A DNA stretch of 64,000 nucleotides from Schistocephalus solidus (Eukaryota; Platyhelminthes; Cestoda; Diphyllobothriidea; Diphyllobothriidae). The position numbers and the translations under genes were made by a program. Under the pieces are notes generated by a model. It worked only from the letters and a program-made list of their open reading frames with translations. It had not been told where the DNA came from and made no database searches. The stretch spans positions 146,572 to 210,571 of the forward strand of contig WEDG01002570.1 in the NCBI GenBank assembly GCA_017591395.1, given 5' to 3'. Of the stretch, positions 14,732 through 27,756 are shown in pieces. The number at the start of each line of letters is the position of its first letter. Within the stretch, counting starts at the first letter, position 1.

Positions 14732-15720
14732 ATGGATTTTTGCATAAGTAAGCAAATTATCCACTTTTCCCCACACGGCTTTTTACCAGACAGCACTTGT
14801 GAAACCTGCCACATGTCTTTTCTAAATCGAATAACCTCTCTTCGTAATGATCATCAATCTGTAGTCGATATCTATTTGGATCTTAGTAAGGCATTCGATA
14901 AAGTGCCTCATAGACGACTTCTAGCTTAACTAGAAGCTATAGGATTTCGTATTACCCTTACTGACTTTATTAGATCATACCCAAATGATCGGAGAAAAAG
15001 GTTTTAGTGGGGTCCACATACTCAAGTGCTAACCCGATTGTGAGTGGTGTCCTTCAAGGTACCGAATTAGGTCCTTTGTTGTTCTTACTGTAAATAAATG
15101 ATATCCCATCGATAGTTAAACATTTTCAATATTTTATTTATGCTGATGACCTCAAATGCGTGTATTCCTTCTCTATCTCTACGACCGAACGATACCTAGA
15201 ACAAATTCATTCTGACTTAGATGCTCTTTCGGCGTGGAGCTCCGTATAGCTAATGGAGTTCTCACCTTCTTCGTGTTGCTACATGAGTATTGGGCCTGTA
15301 AGGCTGCCGCAACCTCTTATTTTTGAAGGTTTCCCTATGATTGAATGTTCCTCCATCAAGGACGTGGGCTTAAGCTACACCAATAAATTAGATCTTTCAC
15401 CTCATGCCAATAGAATTACGGCCAAAGCTGCTCAGATTTGCGCCTTTATTTCTTATAATTTCTACCTTCCTGAAACTAAATTAAGACTTTATCTTATGTT
15501 TGTACTTCCCATTCTTGAATTTTGCTCTCCTTTCTTCGGTTTAATGAACGAATCTAGCCGTTCAAAAATTGAAATTTCCAGACATTTCACAAAAAAAATC
15601 CTATTTCCGACTCTTTCAACTACTTCCTACTCAACAAGATGCCAGCAAATGAAGCTAAAATTTCTTTGGGTCAGGAGACTTGAAGCAGGCTTTTGTCTCC
15701 TTTTCCGACTGATAGTTTAA
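14732..15720 (+). pseudogene. Reverse transcriptase, LINE E
   Basis: RT boxes in order: SPHGFLPDST, DLSKAFDKVPHRRLL (motif A with its aspartate), NPIVSGVLQGTELGPLLFL and FIYADDLKCVYSFS (YADD intact). Then VKDVGLSYTNKLDLS-like and LYLMFVLPILEFCSPF follow in the thumb. Stops after RRLLA and in LLKIND, plus shifts, break it. LINE F has the same boxes, so the two are copies of one family. Confidence 0.8.
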
Positions 15721-16639
15721 CTCTCCCCAAGCTTTCTGTCATTACCCCTGTTAGTCTTCCTTATAACCTAAGAAATTCTGCACTAATTATACCTCCCCCT
15801 GCATCCTCCACGTGAAAACGCTCTCTCTTCTTTGCTTCTAGGTATAGTTTTCTTTGGAATAACTTGCCAATTGAAATTAGGTCGTTAACTAGTCCATCGG
15901 CATTCAAGCGAAGACTGCACATTTATCTTAACACTGATTCTATTAACCTTTTATTTTCCTCATCTTTTCCCAGTAGCTTTCCCCCTGACTTGGAGAAAGG
16001 ACCATCGGGAATTTAAATGACCCTCTTGAAACTATATTTTCGCTCTCTCGAGTCCCCAATTAACCATGATGTCTCCTTATATCACCAGTCATCCAAACGA
16101 TGAAGTCGTTCGGACGTACACATTCAGTGGTACATAGTCTAAAATGCTGCCGTTTCGTTGGATACTTACCATCATCAAAATTCAATTCTGGATCCTAAGA
16201 TGCTAAAGCCTTAAGTTCATTGACGCATTTTCGTGAGATTTTATTTCATACGCCTAAGTGATCAAGAACGAACGATCTCGACGTTTCACTATCTCATTCT
16301 GAAATGCTAATGCAGTATTTCCCTTCCCTACCACCTGCCCTTATTTTTCTTAGCATTTTTTTCTCCTACCTTCTTTTCGAAAATGAACGCTTATTGAACG
16401 CTGCCTTCAGTTTTCGAGGAAGGAGTTTTTTTCACTGCATATCTTTCTAGTTCACTATTAATCTCAAAACATCGCTAACTGTTGACCTAGCAGGACAAGT
16501 TCTGTCTACATTATTAAGTATTTGTACATTTTATCTGCACACATTGTCATAACTTTAGTTCGTTACTAATGTTTGTTAGATAGTGCCTTGCCAGTGCTAA
16601 CCAAATATTCTTTCTAAAATAAAAAACATTCTTAGCACT

Positions 16640-18848
16640 TTCCATCATTGCTTCCTGCATAATCGCTCTTGTGAAATTTGTCACCTTTCTTTTCTAAATT
16701 TATTAACATCTCTTCATAATGATCATCTTTCTTTGATCTTAGTAAGGCTTTTGATATAGTGCCTCATCGGAGACTTATAGTTAAGTTAGAAGCTTCAGGA
16801 CTTCGTAGTCGCCTTACCGATTTTATTACGCCCTAGCTTAATAATCATAAGCAAAATGTTTTAGTGGGGTCCTCATTTTCAGCTGAGACCCCTATTGTAA
16901 GTGGTGTCATTCAAGGCACCGTGCTAGGTACTCTTTTGTTTTTGCTTTGCATAAATGATATTTCAGCCGCAGTTAAACACAATCATTCTTTTATTTATGC
17001 GTTTGATCTTAAATGTGTATATTCCTTCTCTATATCTTCAGCCCAACGATGCTCAGAAGAAATCTATGCAGAACTGCTTGCTCTTTCCACGTGGAGCTCA
17101 ACGTGGCAATAGAACTTCGCACTTTCTAAGTGTCGTTACATGTGCTTCGGACTTGATAGACTACCACTACCAGTTATTTTTCACGGCAACCCTATGATTG
17201 AATGTTCAATCATCGAGTACTTTAGGGTTTAAGTTACACTAATAATTTAGATCTGTCGCCTCATGCCGATAGAATTATGGCCAAAGTTGCCCAGATCTGT
17301 GGCTTTATCACTTATAGTTTCTATCGTCCTGAAATTGAAATTAAAACTTTATCACATGTTTTGTACTTCCCATTCTTGAACATTGCGGTCTATTTTTGGT
17401 TTAATAACCGAGTGTAGTCGTTCTAAAATTGCAAATTTCCGAAGACATTTTACTCGGAAACTCTTACGTCCGACACTTTCAACTACCTCATAATCGAATA
17501 GGTGCCAGCTAACTAACCTAAAATTTATATGGGTTCAGAGACTGGAAGCTGGTTTCTGCCTCCCTTTATCGCCTTAATAATAATTCAAATATTTCCCAAA
17601 TTTCAGCCCTAACCTCCATTAGTCGTCCGTAAAACCTACGTTATTCTTTACTGATTATACCGCCTTCTATATCCTCCGCATCTTACCGCTCTCTGTTCTT
17701 TGCTTCCAGATATTGCTTTCTTTGTAATAACCTGCCAATAGATATAAGGTTAGCAAATAACCTTTCTAATTTTAAGCGAAAACTGCATACTTAACTTAAC
17801 ACCGATTCAATTAACCTTTTATTTTCCTCTTCCTTCCCGAGCAGCTTTCTGCATGACCCCGAGAATAGACCATCGGGAATTAAGAATGCCGTCTCCAAAG
17901 TATGTCCTCCATGCAACACTTCCCCTATAAACTATGATGTCTCTATAACCCACGCCTCCATATAATGAGCGCCAAACAATTGTGCCATATTGCGCGCTCG
18001 TTTTAAAGCACTTCCGGTTCGAATGCCAATAATCAACATCAGAATCGCAATCTTAATACTGAGCTGTGCAGGCCTCAGATTCATAATTGATTCTCATGCC
18101 AACTAGGACCCCTGAGCGCATTACATTGATTTCTTCTTACTCAATTACCGGATCTCCCATTATCCTTTCGTACTACGCTCAGAAGCAACCTACCATGCTG
18201 CTTCATATGCCCTCGTGAAGCAGTGTCACTGTGTCGACCCTTCACGGAATTTTGACGATCGTTTCGGGCTCCTCTGTTGGTGGTCTGAGAAATCAACAAT
18301 AAGAGTATCTTTGTCGCTTCTCTGACAATTCTACCATGACCATCACGATCTCTACGAACCTTTCCTTGTTCGACTCTAAGTGTACGGATGATGCTCGCCA
18401 AGGTTTCCCCTGTCTAGCATTCTTAACAGTTACAGTTATAGCCAGTCGGTGCGCATTGGGATGGCACCCATGGTGCTGAAAAGTAGACTCTGATGTTAAA
18501 TGATTTCTCCCACGATGAGGAGCGTTCTGAAACCCTAATACGCTCTCATCAGCATGTTGGTCCTACCGAACACGTATGTTTTTCTCCCAGGAGAGTCCGT
18601 TTTTTTCTCCTTAAAGACCCACAAACCCCATTCAAGATCTGCCTTTTCCATAAAAATGCCCAAGGAATTTTGTATCACTGTCTGCTCTTTTATCTAATTT
18701 TTTTAGCACACGGAGTTTTGTTATTTGTCATCGCCAAGAAGCTGAACTTCTATTCAAAACTTAACTGTACACGATTTCGCACTCGTTTTAATTGATTTTT
18801 ATCCAATGACAGTGCCCTTCCAGGTACTTAAATAAAACATCTATCTAT
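16640..18848 (+). mobile_element. CR1-type LINE F, 5'-truncated
   Basis: Starts within the RT (ICHLSFLNLLTSLHND), with an IVSGVIQGTVLGTLLFLLCIND box at 16895-16960 and YAFDLKCVYSFS at 16997-17032. The thumb and C-terminal segments continue to about 17960. The last ~900 bases would be 3' UTR, ending in an AATAAAACATCTATCTATCT tail. The YADD box reads YAFD, so a catalytic aspartate is lost. A stop follows YNRL-like blocks. Confidence 0.7.
16864..17112 (+). pseudogene. RT palm fragment of LINE F
   Basis: Open frame carrying the PQG-like box (VSGVIQGTVLG) and the mutated YADD box (YAFD). It is a fragment of the same RT as at 14.7-15.7 kb. Confidence 0.75.
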
Positions 18849-18889
18849 CTATATAGCCTGTAGTCAGACTATCATGAAGCTCTTTATCT

Positions 18890-19080
18890 TATGTTTTAAA
18901 TTTCACCTTCTCCCAGAGTCTCGGCGTTCTTGAAGCCGATGTAACTGATATCAACGCGTGTGCCTTCATCTAATGATTTAGACCACTGATTCATTGAGTG
19001 GAGCATATTGGTCAAAGAGGAGTGATTAAGTAGCGATCCACGTTGAGCATCATCCAATAAGTCTACTGTTCGGGCCATAT
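18890..19080 (-). pseudogene. CR1-type RT fragment, motif A region
   Basis: The minus-strand frame reads SSLTNMLHSMNQWSKSLDEG and then VDISYIGFKNAETL. This matches the SCLTNLL...VDVIYIDFKKAFD segment of CR1-type RTs, with the motif A aspartate replaced by glycine. About 60 codons remain. Confidence 0.6.
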
Positions 19081-19427
19081 CAGACTCAAAATCGTGAAAT
19101 TAGCACGTAAACCACTGAAGCGCATAAACCCCCTCCGCACATCCCAGTACATTACTCAGGGTCAAAGATACGACTGATTTCTAAATGAAGGCAGATTTTG
19201 GTTGATAACCTATTATTTATTAGCTAAATCTTATTTATTTTATCGAAAACCAGCAAATGGAAAAACAATTTCATGACAGGTCATTTATTTCAGACCTAAT
19301 TTAACGGAAATCTTAGAAGGAACATATGAAACAAGGGCAACATAATGAAAAACAATAATAATACAACAGACTAGTATTTTTTGATTATCCGTATTAATGT
19401 TCTAAGTAGGGAGGACATAGAGACTAG

Positions 19428-19428
<1 letters not shown>

Positions 19429-19469
<41 letters not shown>
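19429..19469. repeat. (TA)n microsatellite
   Basis: About 40 bases of pure TA. Confidence 0.97.
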
Positions 19470-19471
<2 letters not shown>

Positions 19472-19553
19472 CGGTGATTTTTTGCCCCAAAACGAAGTAA
19501 TTACGTTGTTTGACAGTATTTGGTTTTACCACACCGCACATTAACACTGTAAA

Positions 19554-19555
<2 letters not shown>

Positions 19556-19602
<47 letters not shown>
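19556..19602. repeat. (AT)n microsatellite
   Basis: About 46 bases of pure AT, 87 bases after the previous TA tract. Confidence 0.97.
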
Positions 19603-19606
<4 letters not shown>

Positions 19607-21540
19607 ATGTAATATGTATATGTAATACTTTTTTATTATTTTGGTGTTATTTTACAGCACAATGCAAAAAAACTATGGAATTTACTCTGTGATATTAAAT
19701 AGCATAGGAAAATTTCTTGAATGTTTGGTAACCTCCAATTTCGCCAAAATCTTTCCTGTTTTCCATAAATAAATTTCAGTACAAATGCAGCGTTCTTTAA
19801 AAAAGGCAGTCAGAGCCTTAACTCCACTCAACAAACAAAAATAACAATACCACGTGTATGCTAAACATCTCAATCAATTTTTGATCAAACGTTGCATGAG
19901 TTAGGTCACCTACTGCATTTCTTCGAGTTATCTCATGGTAGCCTTTTGGGTGATGGTTTCCATAACTTCACAACAAGTACATGTTAGAATCATCATCCGA
20001 TATTTTTGGCGCACTTCCTGCACCCACCCTTGTGAATGGGGTATATATCGTCATATGCAAGTGTGCAAAAGGTGTTATCCTAACATGATTAACTTACAAT
20101 TTGCCCCATTAATCTGTTTCCAGACGCTCATGAGAGCCGGTAGCGGTGATGAGCATCGCATCAATGTCCCATATTTAAGGCACACTGTGTCAGAGTGTCG
20201 TGGTAACCAGGTTAACTAAGGGAATTCTCGATGTCTCAGATACGAACATCACATTTTCCTGCAGCACGGAACTTTTATTTTGTCAGTATGGCAATTAATT
20301 CACAATTTCTCGGCTTAATAACTACTTATTGACAACCAACCACAGACAATGTCGCTGAGAAGCATCTATTAGAGCACATAAAAAATTCTCGCACTGACCC
20401 ATAGCCGTGATTATGGACGGCTCCAGTGCAACAATAATTAACTGAATCACCACCATAGTCTAATTTACAAAGCCCAACGTGGAATGGAGTTTTCTGTATT
20501 AAACACTAAAGGTGCTCTCTGCATAAGACGTTGCTTCCCTGACCAGACTACCTGTAGGGCTAAGAGATAATTACTAGGAGTTAGCTTTTACAAATTCGAG
20601 AGACAACATCAACCAAATCAGTTCTATGTTCCATGCTCCATGGGAACATGTAGGGCTTATTAGGGATGATCCGTTATTCTTGATTCTATACACCCCAGAA
20701 CATTTAAGATGTAATGATTATATAAACAAAGTTTAGCGGATTAAACAGATTGCAGATTTAAATAAATGAATAAATAGTAAAAGGAATGCATTTTATTTGA
20801 AGCACTCAGACGATTCTATCAAAAAGTGTGCTAACTTAGCTTGTGATGTTAAAGAATATTTGACATTTATCAAGCATAACGTTCTGTAGTTCATTTGCGA
20901 TCACTATACAGAAACACATAGATAACAGGAGGAGAGACCATGGTTGCAAACTAGAGAACTAAAGAAAGAAGTTAACAGAAAAAACAAACTTTGTGGAAAT
21001 TACCGTATTAATAAACAAGTCGAATGTTCGACTTAATATCAAAAATATATAAACAGACCTGATCGTAAGAATACTGCCAAGTTTTAAAGTTACATGTCAA
21101 GAAGAGTAAGGCAGAAAAGGCAGATACATCTAACCTTCCCAAGCCTACAGTGCTGAATTTATTTCACTACATTTCATTTCGGTTTACTTGAATGAATCAA
21201 AATTCTTCGTGCATTTTCTAAGGAACTAATCAGTCATCTGAATCCAATACAATTTTTCATGATATATCGTCTGCTTAAAATAAGATGCATTTAACTAGGC
21301 AAAGTTCCCAGTTCCCGATGAGGTGCAAGCTGCGCTTTCCAATATAACGACCAGTTGACGGTCTGCACACTGGCACATGGTGCTCCAATGCAGAAAATTC
21401 CGTAGCTGAACATCGATGTAAAAGTTGAAGCACATATGTCGAACGCATATACGTCTTAGTTTGTAAATGACTTCCACAGATCACGGAGGGCTAGGGCTTG
21501 TTGCCACTCCAACCGCTTTACGTAGGCTCGACATATGACA
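19603..21540. other. No recognisable feature
   Basis: AT-rich sequence; open frames are short and carry no motif I recognise. Confidence 0.45.
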
Positions 21541-21546
21541 TAGGGA

Positions 21547-21632
21547 TAATAATAATAGTATTAGTAGTAGTAGTAGTAGTAGTAGAAGTAGTGATAGTAG
21601 TAGAAGTAGTAATAATAATAATATTTAGGACT
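21547..21632. repeat. TAG/TAA trinucleotide repeat
   Basis: An imperfect (TAG)n core with AAT borders and single-base interruptions. Confidence 0.95.
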
Positions 21633-21639
21633 AGTTTAC

Positions 21640-23215
21640 AGCCAATGGTTTCGTATTTCAACGCCTTTGAGCTTTAGAAGGTGTAATGTCTACCTTATTG
21701 TAAAAGACACGTTGGTATCGAGGTCAAGGGTAGCGGAATAATTTTTAAATATAAGTGAAGCGTTGATTTTTACCATATTTCTTGGTCATAAGTGTGAGTT
21801 TTATATTAATTCTCAGTTTGAAAAATTCCTTTTTACTGCCCCATATTATTTGTGCCTAGCAAAATAAGCAGTTGCATAAATTAGTTGCACGTCACACAAT
21901 TGCAGTTTGAATCCGTGCCCAGCTTGTCCTTTTCTATTTATTGTAGGAACTTCACTACAGTATAAGTTTTTTTAAGCATACTGTTGTAAATTATTAACTC
22001 AATTTCTCTATTAATTAAACCAAAATTCCGTCTAAAAGTTTACGATTTCCCAGAAGCGACCTGCAAAATGACGTAAAGTTGCAGCCTCCACTTCATCCTT
22101 GAGTAATAGATTAAGGGGAGGAAATATATCTGGTGTTTGCGAAACTTCGCATCCTTCTCCAGATATTATAACTTCTAAAATTACTTTGATTCACCTTGAT
22201 CATCTGGTCGCTTGTGCGTACACCTCAGACGACATTATAGATCTCCTGCTTTATGGAACTATGACTAGTGCCTCCGGTAAATTTATCCAGCAGGTCTTTC
22301 ATGTCATTGGAGTAATAAGCTACGAAACTAAAAAACGAATAAAACGCAAGTACAATATTATGATGTGGAGTATTCCAAATCACATATCTGCTATCGATGG
22401 TGCGCGTTTGTTTGTGCAAAGCTGTGGCTTGGGATTCAGAGTCGCGCACGCTAAGTAACTGTGCTCGCTCGGTCGTAACGCCACACTATTAGTCATTCTA
22501 TTTTCCTTGATAGAAGCTGACTTCATACAGTCTAGGAAGGAGATAACTAGACGGGATTGCTCAGTTTTCGCCTGTACTCACCCCAATGCAGAGAAAACTG
22601 ACAAATTTTAAACTGTCGACTAGCAACACAGGAATAACTACTCCTATTGCCATTTTAAACAAGTCGCATTCAATATCGTGTACAGCCTCACCGTCTTAAT
22701 CCCCAGTTAACTCCATACGGAAACCAAATTTGATTGATCGGGTGAGACCTTAAGACAGCAGTACTTCTCTTATTACCACGCCCATACCAAGTAAAACCAG
22801 TAACTCCTTAGGAACCAATATAGATCGATAGCTCAAAGACAAACTTCGAATAAAGGCTTGGCTAATCCGAAAATCGAAAAAAATATATCTTCACTAAATA
22901 TACTCTTTTACCATCGCTAGTACTCCCGCAAAACACCCCTAACACAACTACCCAGAATTTCCAACTATGGCCCAGACTGTATACCGAGGCTGTTAAGCCA
23001 AGCATGCCAAAATTCTCGTCTAAGAATGGCACATCTGTTTGATTTGCAGCATTTCACCCTCACCCCGCAGCCTCAACGGTCCTTTTTCCAGACGTCTCCT
23101 AATACGATGAAGTCCTGCTAGACTGGTAGCCTCACTGGACCCTTCCTATCACTTAAATATGAATAATTTGCAGTATCCTGTCCATGGGTTTCCCCAAAAA
23201 GCCGAATAGCTAGTT
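21640..23215. other. No recognised gene
   Basis: Contains a 119-codon plus-strand frame at 22099-22458 without any motif I recognise. The last few hundred bases could be ORF1 or 5' UTR of the LINE that follows, but I cannot show it. Confidence 0.4.
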
Positions 23216-24570
23216 CCCCATGCCCGTCATTTCCACCTCCATAGCATACGCCCCTTTACACGCATCAGGCGCTGGCTATGCCACAAACGCTTTTCCAGAA
23301 CCGGGTGGGAGCACCCGCCCCTATGTTCAGTGGCCCGTCAACCAAATGGACGACTTAGCTGCCCTTCTTCAAAAGCAGCCAGTTTGCCAACTAAAATTGT
23401 TCATTGAAAATGCCAAGTACTTGCACAATAAAATGCCCCTGCTTCATACACTGGTCTTCGTCCACTGTCCAGATATTGTTATAGTAACTTAAATATTGGC
23501 AACACCTTCTGTAGATGACTCCAAAATGTCTCGTCTAGATTATAATTATGTTAGAAATTATCATCGTGACAGCCGTGGTGGAGGAAGCTGTAGCTATGTT
23601 ATTCAAGCACTGGCGTTTTAGCCTTTAGACTACTCGCAATTTCCTGAGGCTAAAGAGAGCTGTTGGCGTCAAATTACCTTAAAAAATAAGAACTTTACTA
23701 GTTGATTATGCCTATCACCCACCCAATGTTAGTGAAGATTACGATCTTTGTCTCTCACAAGCATTTCACGCCGCGGTTGACTCAAATTTTAAGTATTGTT
23801 TGATTGCAGGTGATTTGAACCTTCCTGAAGTTCGATGGTTTCCACCTTTCGGCTAATCAAATTCGAGGACTTACTCAACGTCATAAATATCGGCATGGAA
23901 ATCCGATTTTCAACTTCCCTACTCGAGGATCAAGCATGCTTGATCTCATCTTCTACAGAGGTTGTCTGCCTTTGACAGTGCTCATCTTTAGGACCACTTG
24001 GGATTTCAGAAAATGGCGTCATTATTACTTCACTAAAATTTGAAACTACTAAAGCGTTTTCCAAAATATATAGCTTTTTTTGCTTTCCGATCAGCCCTTT
24101 CGATGGAATTATTGATATATCCTAATTCCCACGACTTTTCGGATTTATTTCTAAGTCAGGGTGTGAAAACCTCTACAAGTATGCTCTACGATGTTTTAGA
24201 TCCACTTATTTCTCGTTATATTTCCCATAAGAAGATAAGTAATGTCACGGAAGAGCTGTATCTTCCCCTTATCTTTTCGTCATATGTTACGTTAATTCTA
24301 TCGTCGATTTCATCTGCAACTTGACGTTTCCGTTCTGCCCTTGATTCGACATATCTTTGAGTAGGCTTCGAGGTTGTCTAAAGAAACTTGGCTAGCCAAC
24401 GCCGTAAATTTAGTTGAAAACCATTCATCAAATTTCGTGAATTTTTTTCACGCACAGTGGGAAGCCTAAGAAAAACATTGCAGTCGTCCTTCGAAACGCC
24501 CCTGGAAATCCTACAGTTGGTGACAAGTTGATGGCTAATAGTTTTAACTTTTCCTTGTCCAGAACATTTA

Positions 24571-24969
24571 TTGAAAATTCGACTGCTCCCTTTCCGACCA
24601 TCCAGGGTGTGGGCGGTGCCGTCCACAAAATCCACACACAAAACCACACACGAAACTACAAAAACCACACAAACCATGGTACGTAACCCTAGCAATTCGA
24701 CGTTTCGTCAATTTTATAGTTCTGGACCAGATAACGTCCGGGTCAGTATTATAAAGGTGGATGATAACGATATTTTTCCGTCTATTTTGTGTAAAATAAT
24801 TAATATAGATCTGGAAAGTGAAACCTTTTCCAGTGTGTGGAAGGAATCGCACATGCTGCCTATCCCCAAACACGGCCAATCTACGTCATTTGAAAATTTT
24901 CGGCCAATCGACAAAATTTCCAAAGCTTCAAAAGGCTTGGAGACTTTGATCAAAGAAAAGATGATGTAG
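24571..24969 (+). pseudogene. LINE G reverse transcriptase N-terminal part
   Basis: Open frame with an ACA/CCA-rich low-complexity stretch (24630-24680) followed by SGPDNVRVSIIK, IFPSILCKIIN, WKESHMLPIPKHG and FENFRPIDKISKASKGLETL. These are boxes 0-1 of a CR1-type RT. It ends at a stop at 24967. Confidence 0.7.
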
Positions 24970-25294
24970 CACTTAACCGCGAATAACCTACTGAGTGTGG
25001 CCATGCACGGGTTCCTCAAAAGAAGGTCATGTGACACCTATCAGTTCTCTTTCTTGGAGCACGTTGTACAATCTAGGAAAAAGGTTTTGCACTTTGCATA
25101 ATCTATTTTGCTTTCATTGAGGGTTTTGATCTTATAAACCACGCTCTCCTTCTCCTGAAACTTTCTTCTGTCGTTATATGTGGTAAATTACTGAAATTTA
25201 TTTCTTCTTACCTGAGCTATCGCACACAACGTGTTCAAATCTCCAACGTTATCTCCAACCCCGCACATGTGAGGAGTGGACTAATTCGGGTTGT

Positions 25295-25552
25295 GTGCTT
25301 GACCCGTTCTTATTTTGTCTTTTTGTCAATGATGCACCAGGTTTATTTCGGAATGGTATGCCCTTTATTTATTCCGACGATTTAAAAGTTGCCTATCGAT
25401 ACAAGCCGTTAGATAGCTACACCACGCTTGATCTATTAAAAAATGATCTCGAGGCCTTTGTTCAGTGGTGCTGCACGTGGCGCCTTTCCCTTACTTGGCA
25501 TATATGTTCCGTTATGATGGTAGGTGACGCCCATCAGCTTCAAACTAAGTAA
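25295..25552 (+). pseudogene. LINE G reverse transcriptase catalytic part
   Basis: Reads LDPFLFCLFVNDAPGLFRNG, then FIYSDDLKVAYRYK and FVQWCCTWRLSL. This covers the palm boxes around the catalytic YxDD, in a different frame from the upstream RT part. Confidence 0.75.
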
Positions 25553-25726
25553 AGATGGCCACGATCTAAATGTGTCTGGTGTTGTTAAGGATCTGGGCTT
25601 ATCATATTCCAATGGTCTGAATCTTTCAGAGCATTGCGCCCTGATTGTCTCCAAAGCACGAAACAATAACAAGTATATTGTCCTTAATTTAAAAACTATC
25701 GATATAAAGACTCCGCCTTTATAAAA

Positions 25727-26230
25727 TGTTGCAAGGACGCAGCCCTGCTTCACTCCGTTGGTCACTGTGAATTCTTCAGATACTGTCCCGTTGTCAGCAA
25801 CGCGCGCAATCATCCCGTCGTGAAGCTGACGTACCATATGCTTGAACCGTTCAGGACAGCTGAATTTCTGCATGATTTTCCACAGCCCGTCGCGATTCAC
25901 CGTGTCAAAGGCTTTCGTCAGATCCACAAAGGTAGTTGGGTGGCAGTGGCAGTCAGAATGGCAGGAGCGGAGGGTGTGTATGGTGTATCGGGGTTAAAGG
26001 CATTGCGGTGAATTCCGCTGTCAGGGATGTGCATGTGACCGAATAGGCTCATGCGATGATTGAATTCTTGAGGACAGTTAGGGCAGTGGAGGCGGCGATC
26101 TCTGCTGTGTGTTGGTGATCCAGGCACTGGTTCACCAGTCTGTGTACGATGGATTCGCATGTGACCGAATATGCCGACGCGTGAGGTATATGTGCAGTCA
26201 CATTGGCAGTTCGACCGTCGATTTCGACGA
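25727..26230 (-). mobile_element. Rearranged ZF-LINE fragment: zinc fingers placed before RT
   Basis: Reading the minus strand, a ~370-bp unit ends at about 26230 and passes directly into finger sequence (SVTCESIVH in one frame, GHMRIH-type repeats in another). Next come LHCPNCPQEFNHRMSLFGH and GIHRNA at 26090-25990. At about 25940 the sequence switches to RT motif A (FVDLTKAFDTVNRDG) and onward to [11 protein letters not shown] near 25730. In intact copies RT precedes the fingers, so order is reversed. It is a non-functional chimera. Confidence 0.75.
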
Positions 26231-27655
26231 GGTCCACCGTATGCTCCACACCAGGTGGTGCAGGGACAGTGACTTGCGCGTGAATTAGTTTTAAGTTATA
26301 GTAGCCTTGCGCTGCAGCTACCGCACTCTCCTACTCCCCACCTGAGCCCGGTGTCAAGACAGAGTCAAGAAGACCGGAGATTGGAGAGGGCGCAGGTGGC
26401 TGGCGCGGCCGGAGCCGCCCCTGGGCGTGCCACCACACCTGACTCGGATCCCACGGAGTGGGAGTGCCATAAAGGCCACATTAAGAAGGAGCCATTGCAA
26501 CCTGACTCTCAGTCCGCCAGTCAGCCACTCCACACAAAACACACATTGGGCTGACCACGCGGTCTGAGTTATCCCGTCAGTTGGCAACCTTCCAAGCCAC
26601 GGCTTTTAGCGCACCGTGATAGTTTCAAGCGCGTCAGATTGTTTATAGTGAGGAAAATACGCTGAGCTCTCGACCTCACTCTCTCCCCCACCCCCACAAT
26701 CAGACTACTGTCCGAGCCGGTCAGTTGTCTGATGCGGAAGCGGGCGCAGCTGCTGGTGACCTCGTCTACGTGTACTACGTACACGACCTGGCCCCCAAAC
26801 ACAAGCACCAGGATTTCACAGAACAGGGGGTTGAACGGCTTACATCTCACATGTGTGAGATAGCCAGAGGTCACGTTAAGAAGGAGCCATCGCAGCCTGA
26901 CTCTCAGACCACCAGTCAGCCACTCCACACAACACACATTGGACTAACTGCGAGGTCTGAGTGTAATTGTCAGTTGGCAACCTTCCAACCGCGGCACTCA
27001 ACGTTACCGCACTCTCTTCTCCTCCCCCACCTGAGCCCGGTCTCATGACACAGTCAAGAAGACCGGAGATGGGAGAGGGCACAGGTGGCTGGCGCGGCCG
27101 GAGCCGCCCCTGGGCGTGCCACCACACCTGACTCGGATCCCACGGAGTGGGGGTGCCATAAGGACCACATTAAGAAGGAGCCATTGCAGCCTGACTCTCA
27201 GTCCGCCAGTCAGCCACTCCACACAAAACACACATTGGGCTGACCAAGCAGTCCGAGTTATCCCGTCAGTTGGCAACCTTCCAAGCCACGGCTTTTAGCG
27301 CACAGTTATAGTTTCAAGCGCGTCAGATTGTTTATAGTGAGGAATATGCGCTGAGCTGTCGACCTCACTCTCTCCCCCACCCCCACAGTCAGACTACTGT
27401 CCGAGCCGGTCAGTTTCCTGATGTGGGAGTGGGCGATTGGCTGACGTATCGGCGTACCCGTCTTCGCGCGCCACAGCACGACCTGGCCCCCCATAACGCA
27501 CACACCAGGATTCACAAACTCAGGGGATATGGAGCAGCCATCGCCGTCTGACTCCCCAGTCCACTGGTCAGCCACTCGACACACACAGCACATACACTGA
27601 GCCAAAGGCGGGGTCTGGTGGAAGCGTTAGATTGGCAGACTTCCCAGCCACGGTT
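26230..27655 (-). repeat. Tandem ~300-390 bp units at the 3' side of ZF-LINE A
   Basis: Four direct units. On the minus strand each starts with a GTGGCTTGGAAGGTTGCC-like sequence, at about 27655, 27295, 26995 and 26608. They carry GGCTCCTTCTTAATGTGG, a GTGGGATCCGAG block and CTTGACTCTGTCTTGACACC. The same units occur at the 5' side of the element (31885-32410), in 42.5-43.6 kb, 48.2-49.0 kb and 50.65-52.5 kb. No protein is encoded. Confidence 0.85.
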
Positions 27656-27756
27656 TCTAGGAAACCGTGATATACTCTGGTAAATGGTGATTGTGAGGGT
27701 GTTGTCGATGTATTGGTGTAGGTAGTGTGCGCTGATGTAGCTTAGCCCCCGGTGGT

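Larger units (their letters stand above)
12590..16627 (+). mobile_element. CR1-type LINE E, nearly full-length but decayed
   Basis: In order: a lysine-rich ORF1-like frame near 12655-12860, an AP-endonuclease start near 13180-13400, a linker, and RT boxes near 14730-15250. A thumb-like region runs to 15720, and a C-terminal part (LRNSALIIPP, then WNNLPIEI) runs to about 16010. The 3' UTR probably ends at the A-rich run near 16627. Every domain is interrupted by stops or shifts. LINE F begins immediately after. Confidence 0.75.
23220..25725 (+). mobile_element. CR1-type LINE G, decayed, cut by a ZF-LINE fragment
   Basis: A frame from 23220 leads into an endonuclease start near 23395 (NAKYLHNKMPLLHTLV, PDIVIVT with a stop where the catalytic Glu belongs, later FKYCLIAGDLNLPEV). 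A linker follows, then RT boxes: SGPDNVRVSIIK near 24730, FRPIDKISKASKGLETLI near 24900 and NGMPFIYSDDLKVAYRYK near 25350. The catalytic box reads YSDD, keeping both aspartates. The thumb (VKDLGLSYSNGLNLSEH) ends at about 25725, where minus-strand ZF-LINE sequence begins abruptly. Confidence 0.75.

Noticed and set aside
22099..22458. 119-codon plus-strand frame
   Set aside because: No motif, no splice context and an overlapping minus-strand frame; insufficient for a gene call.
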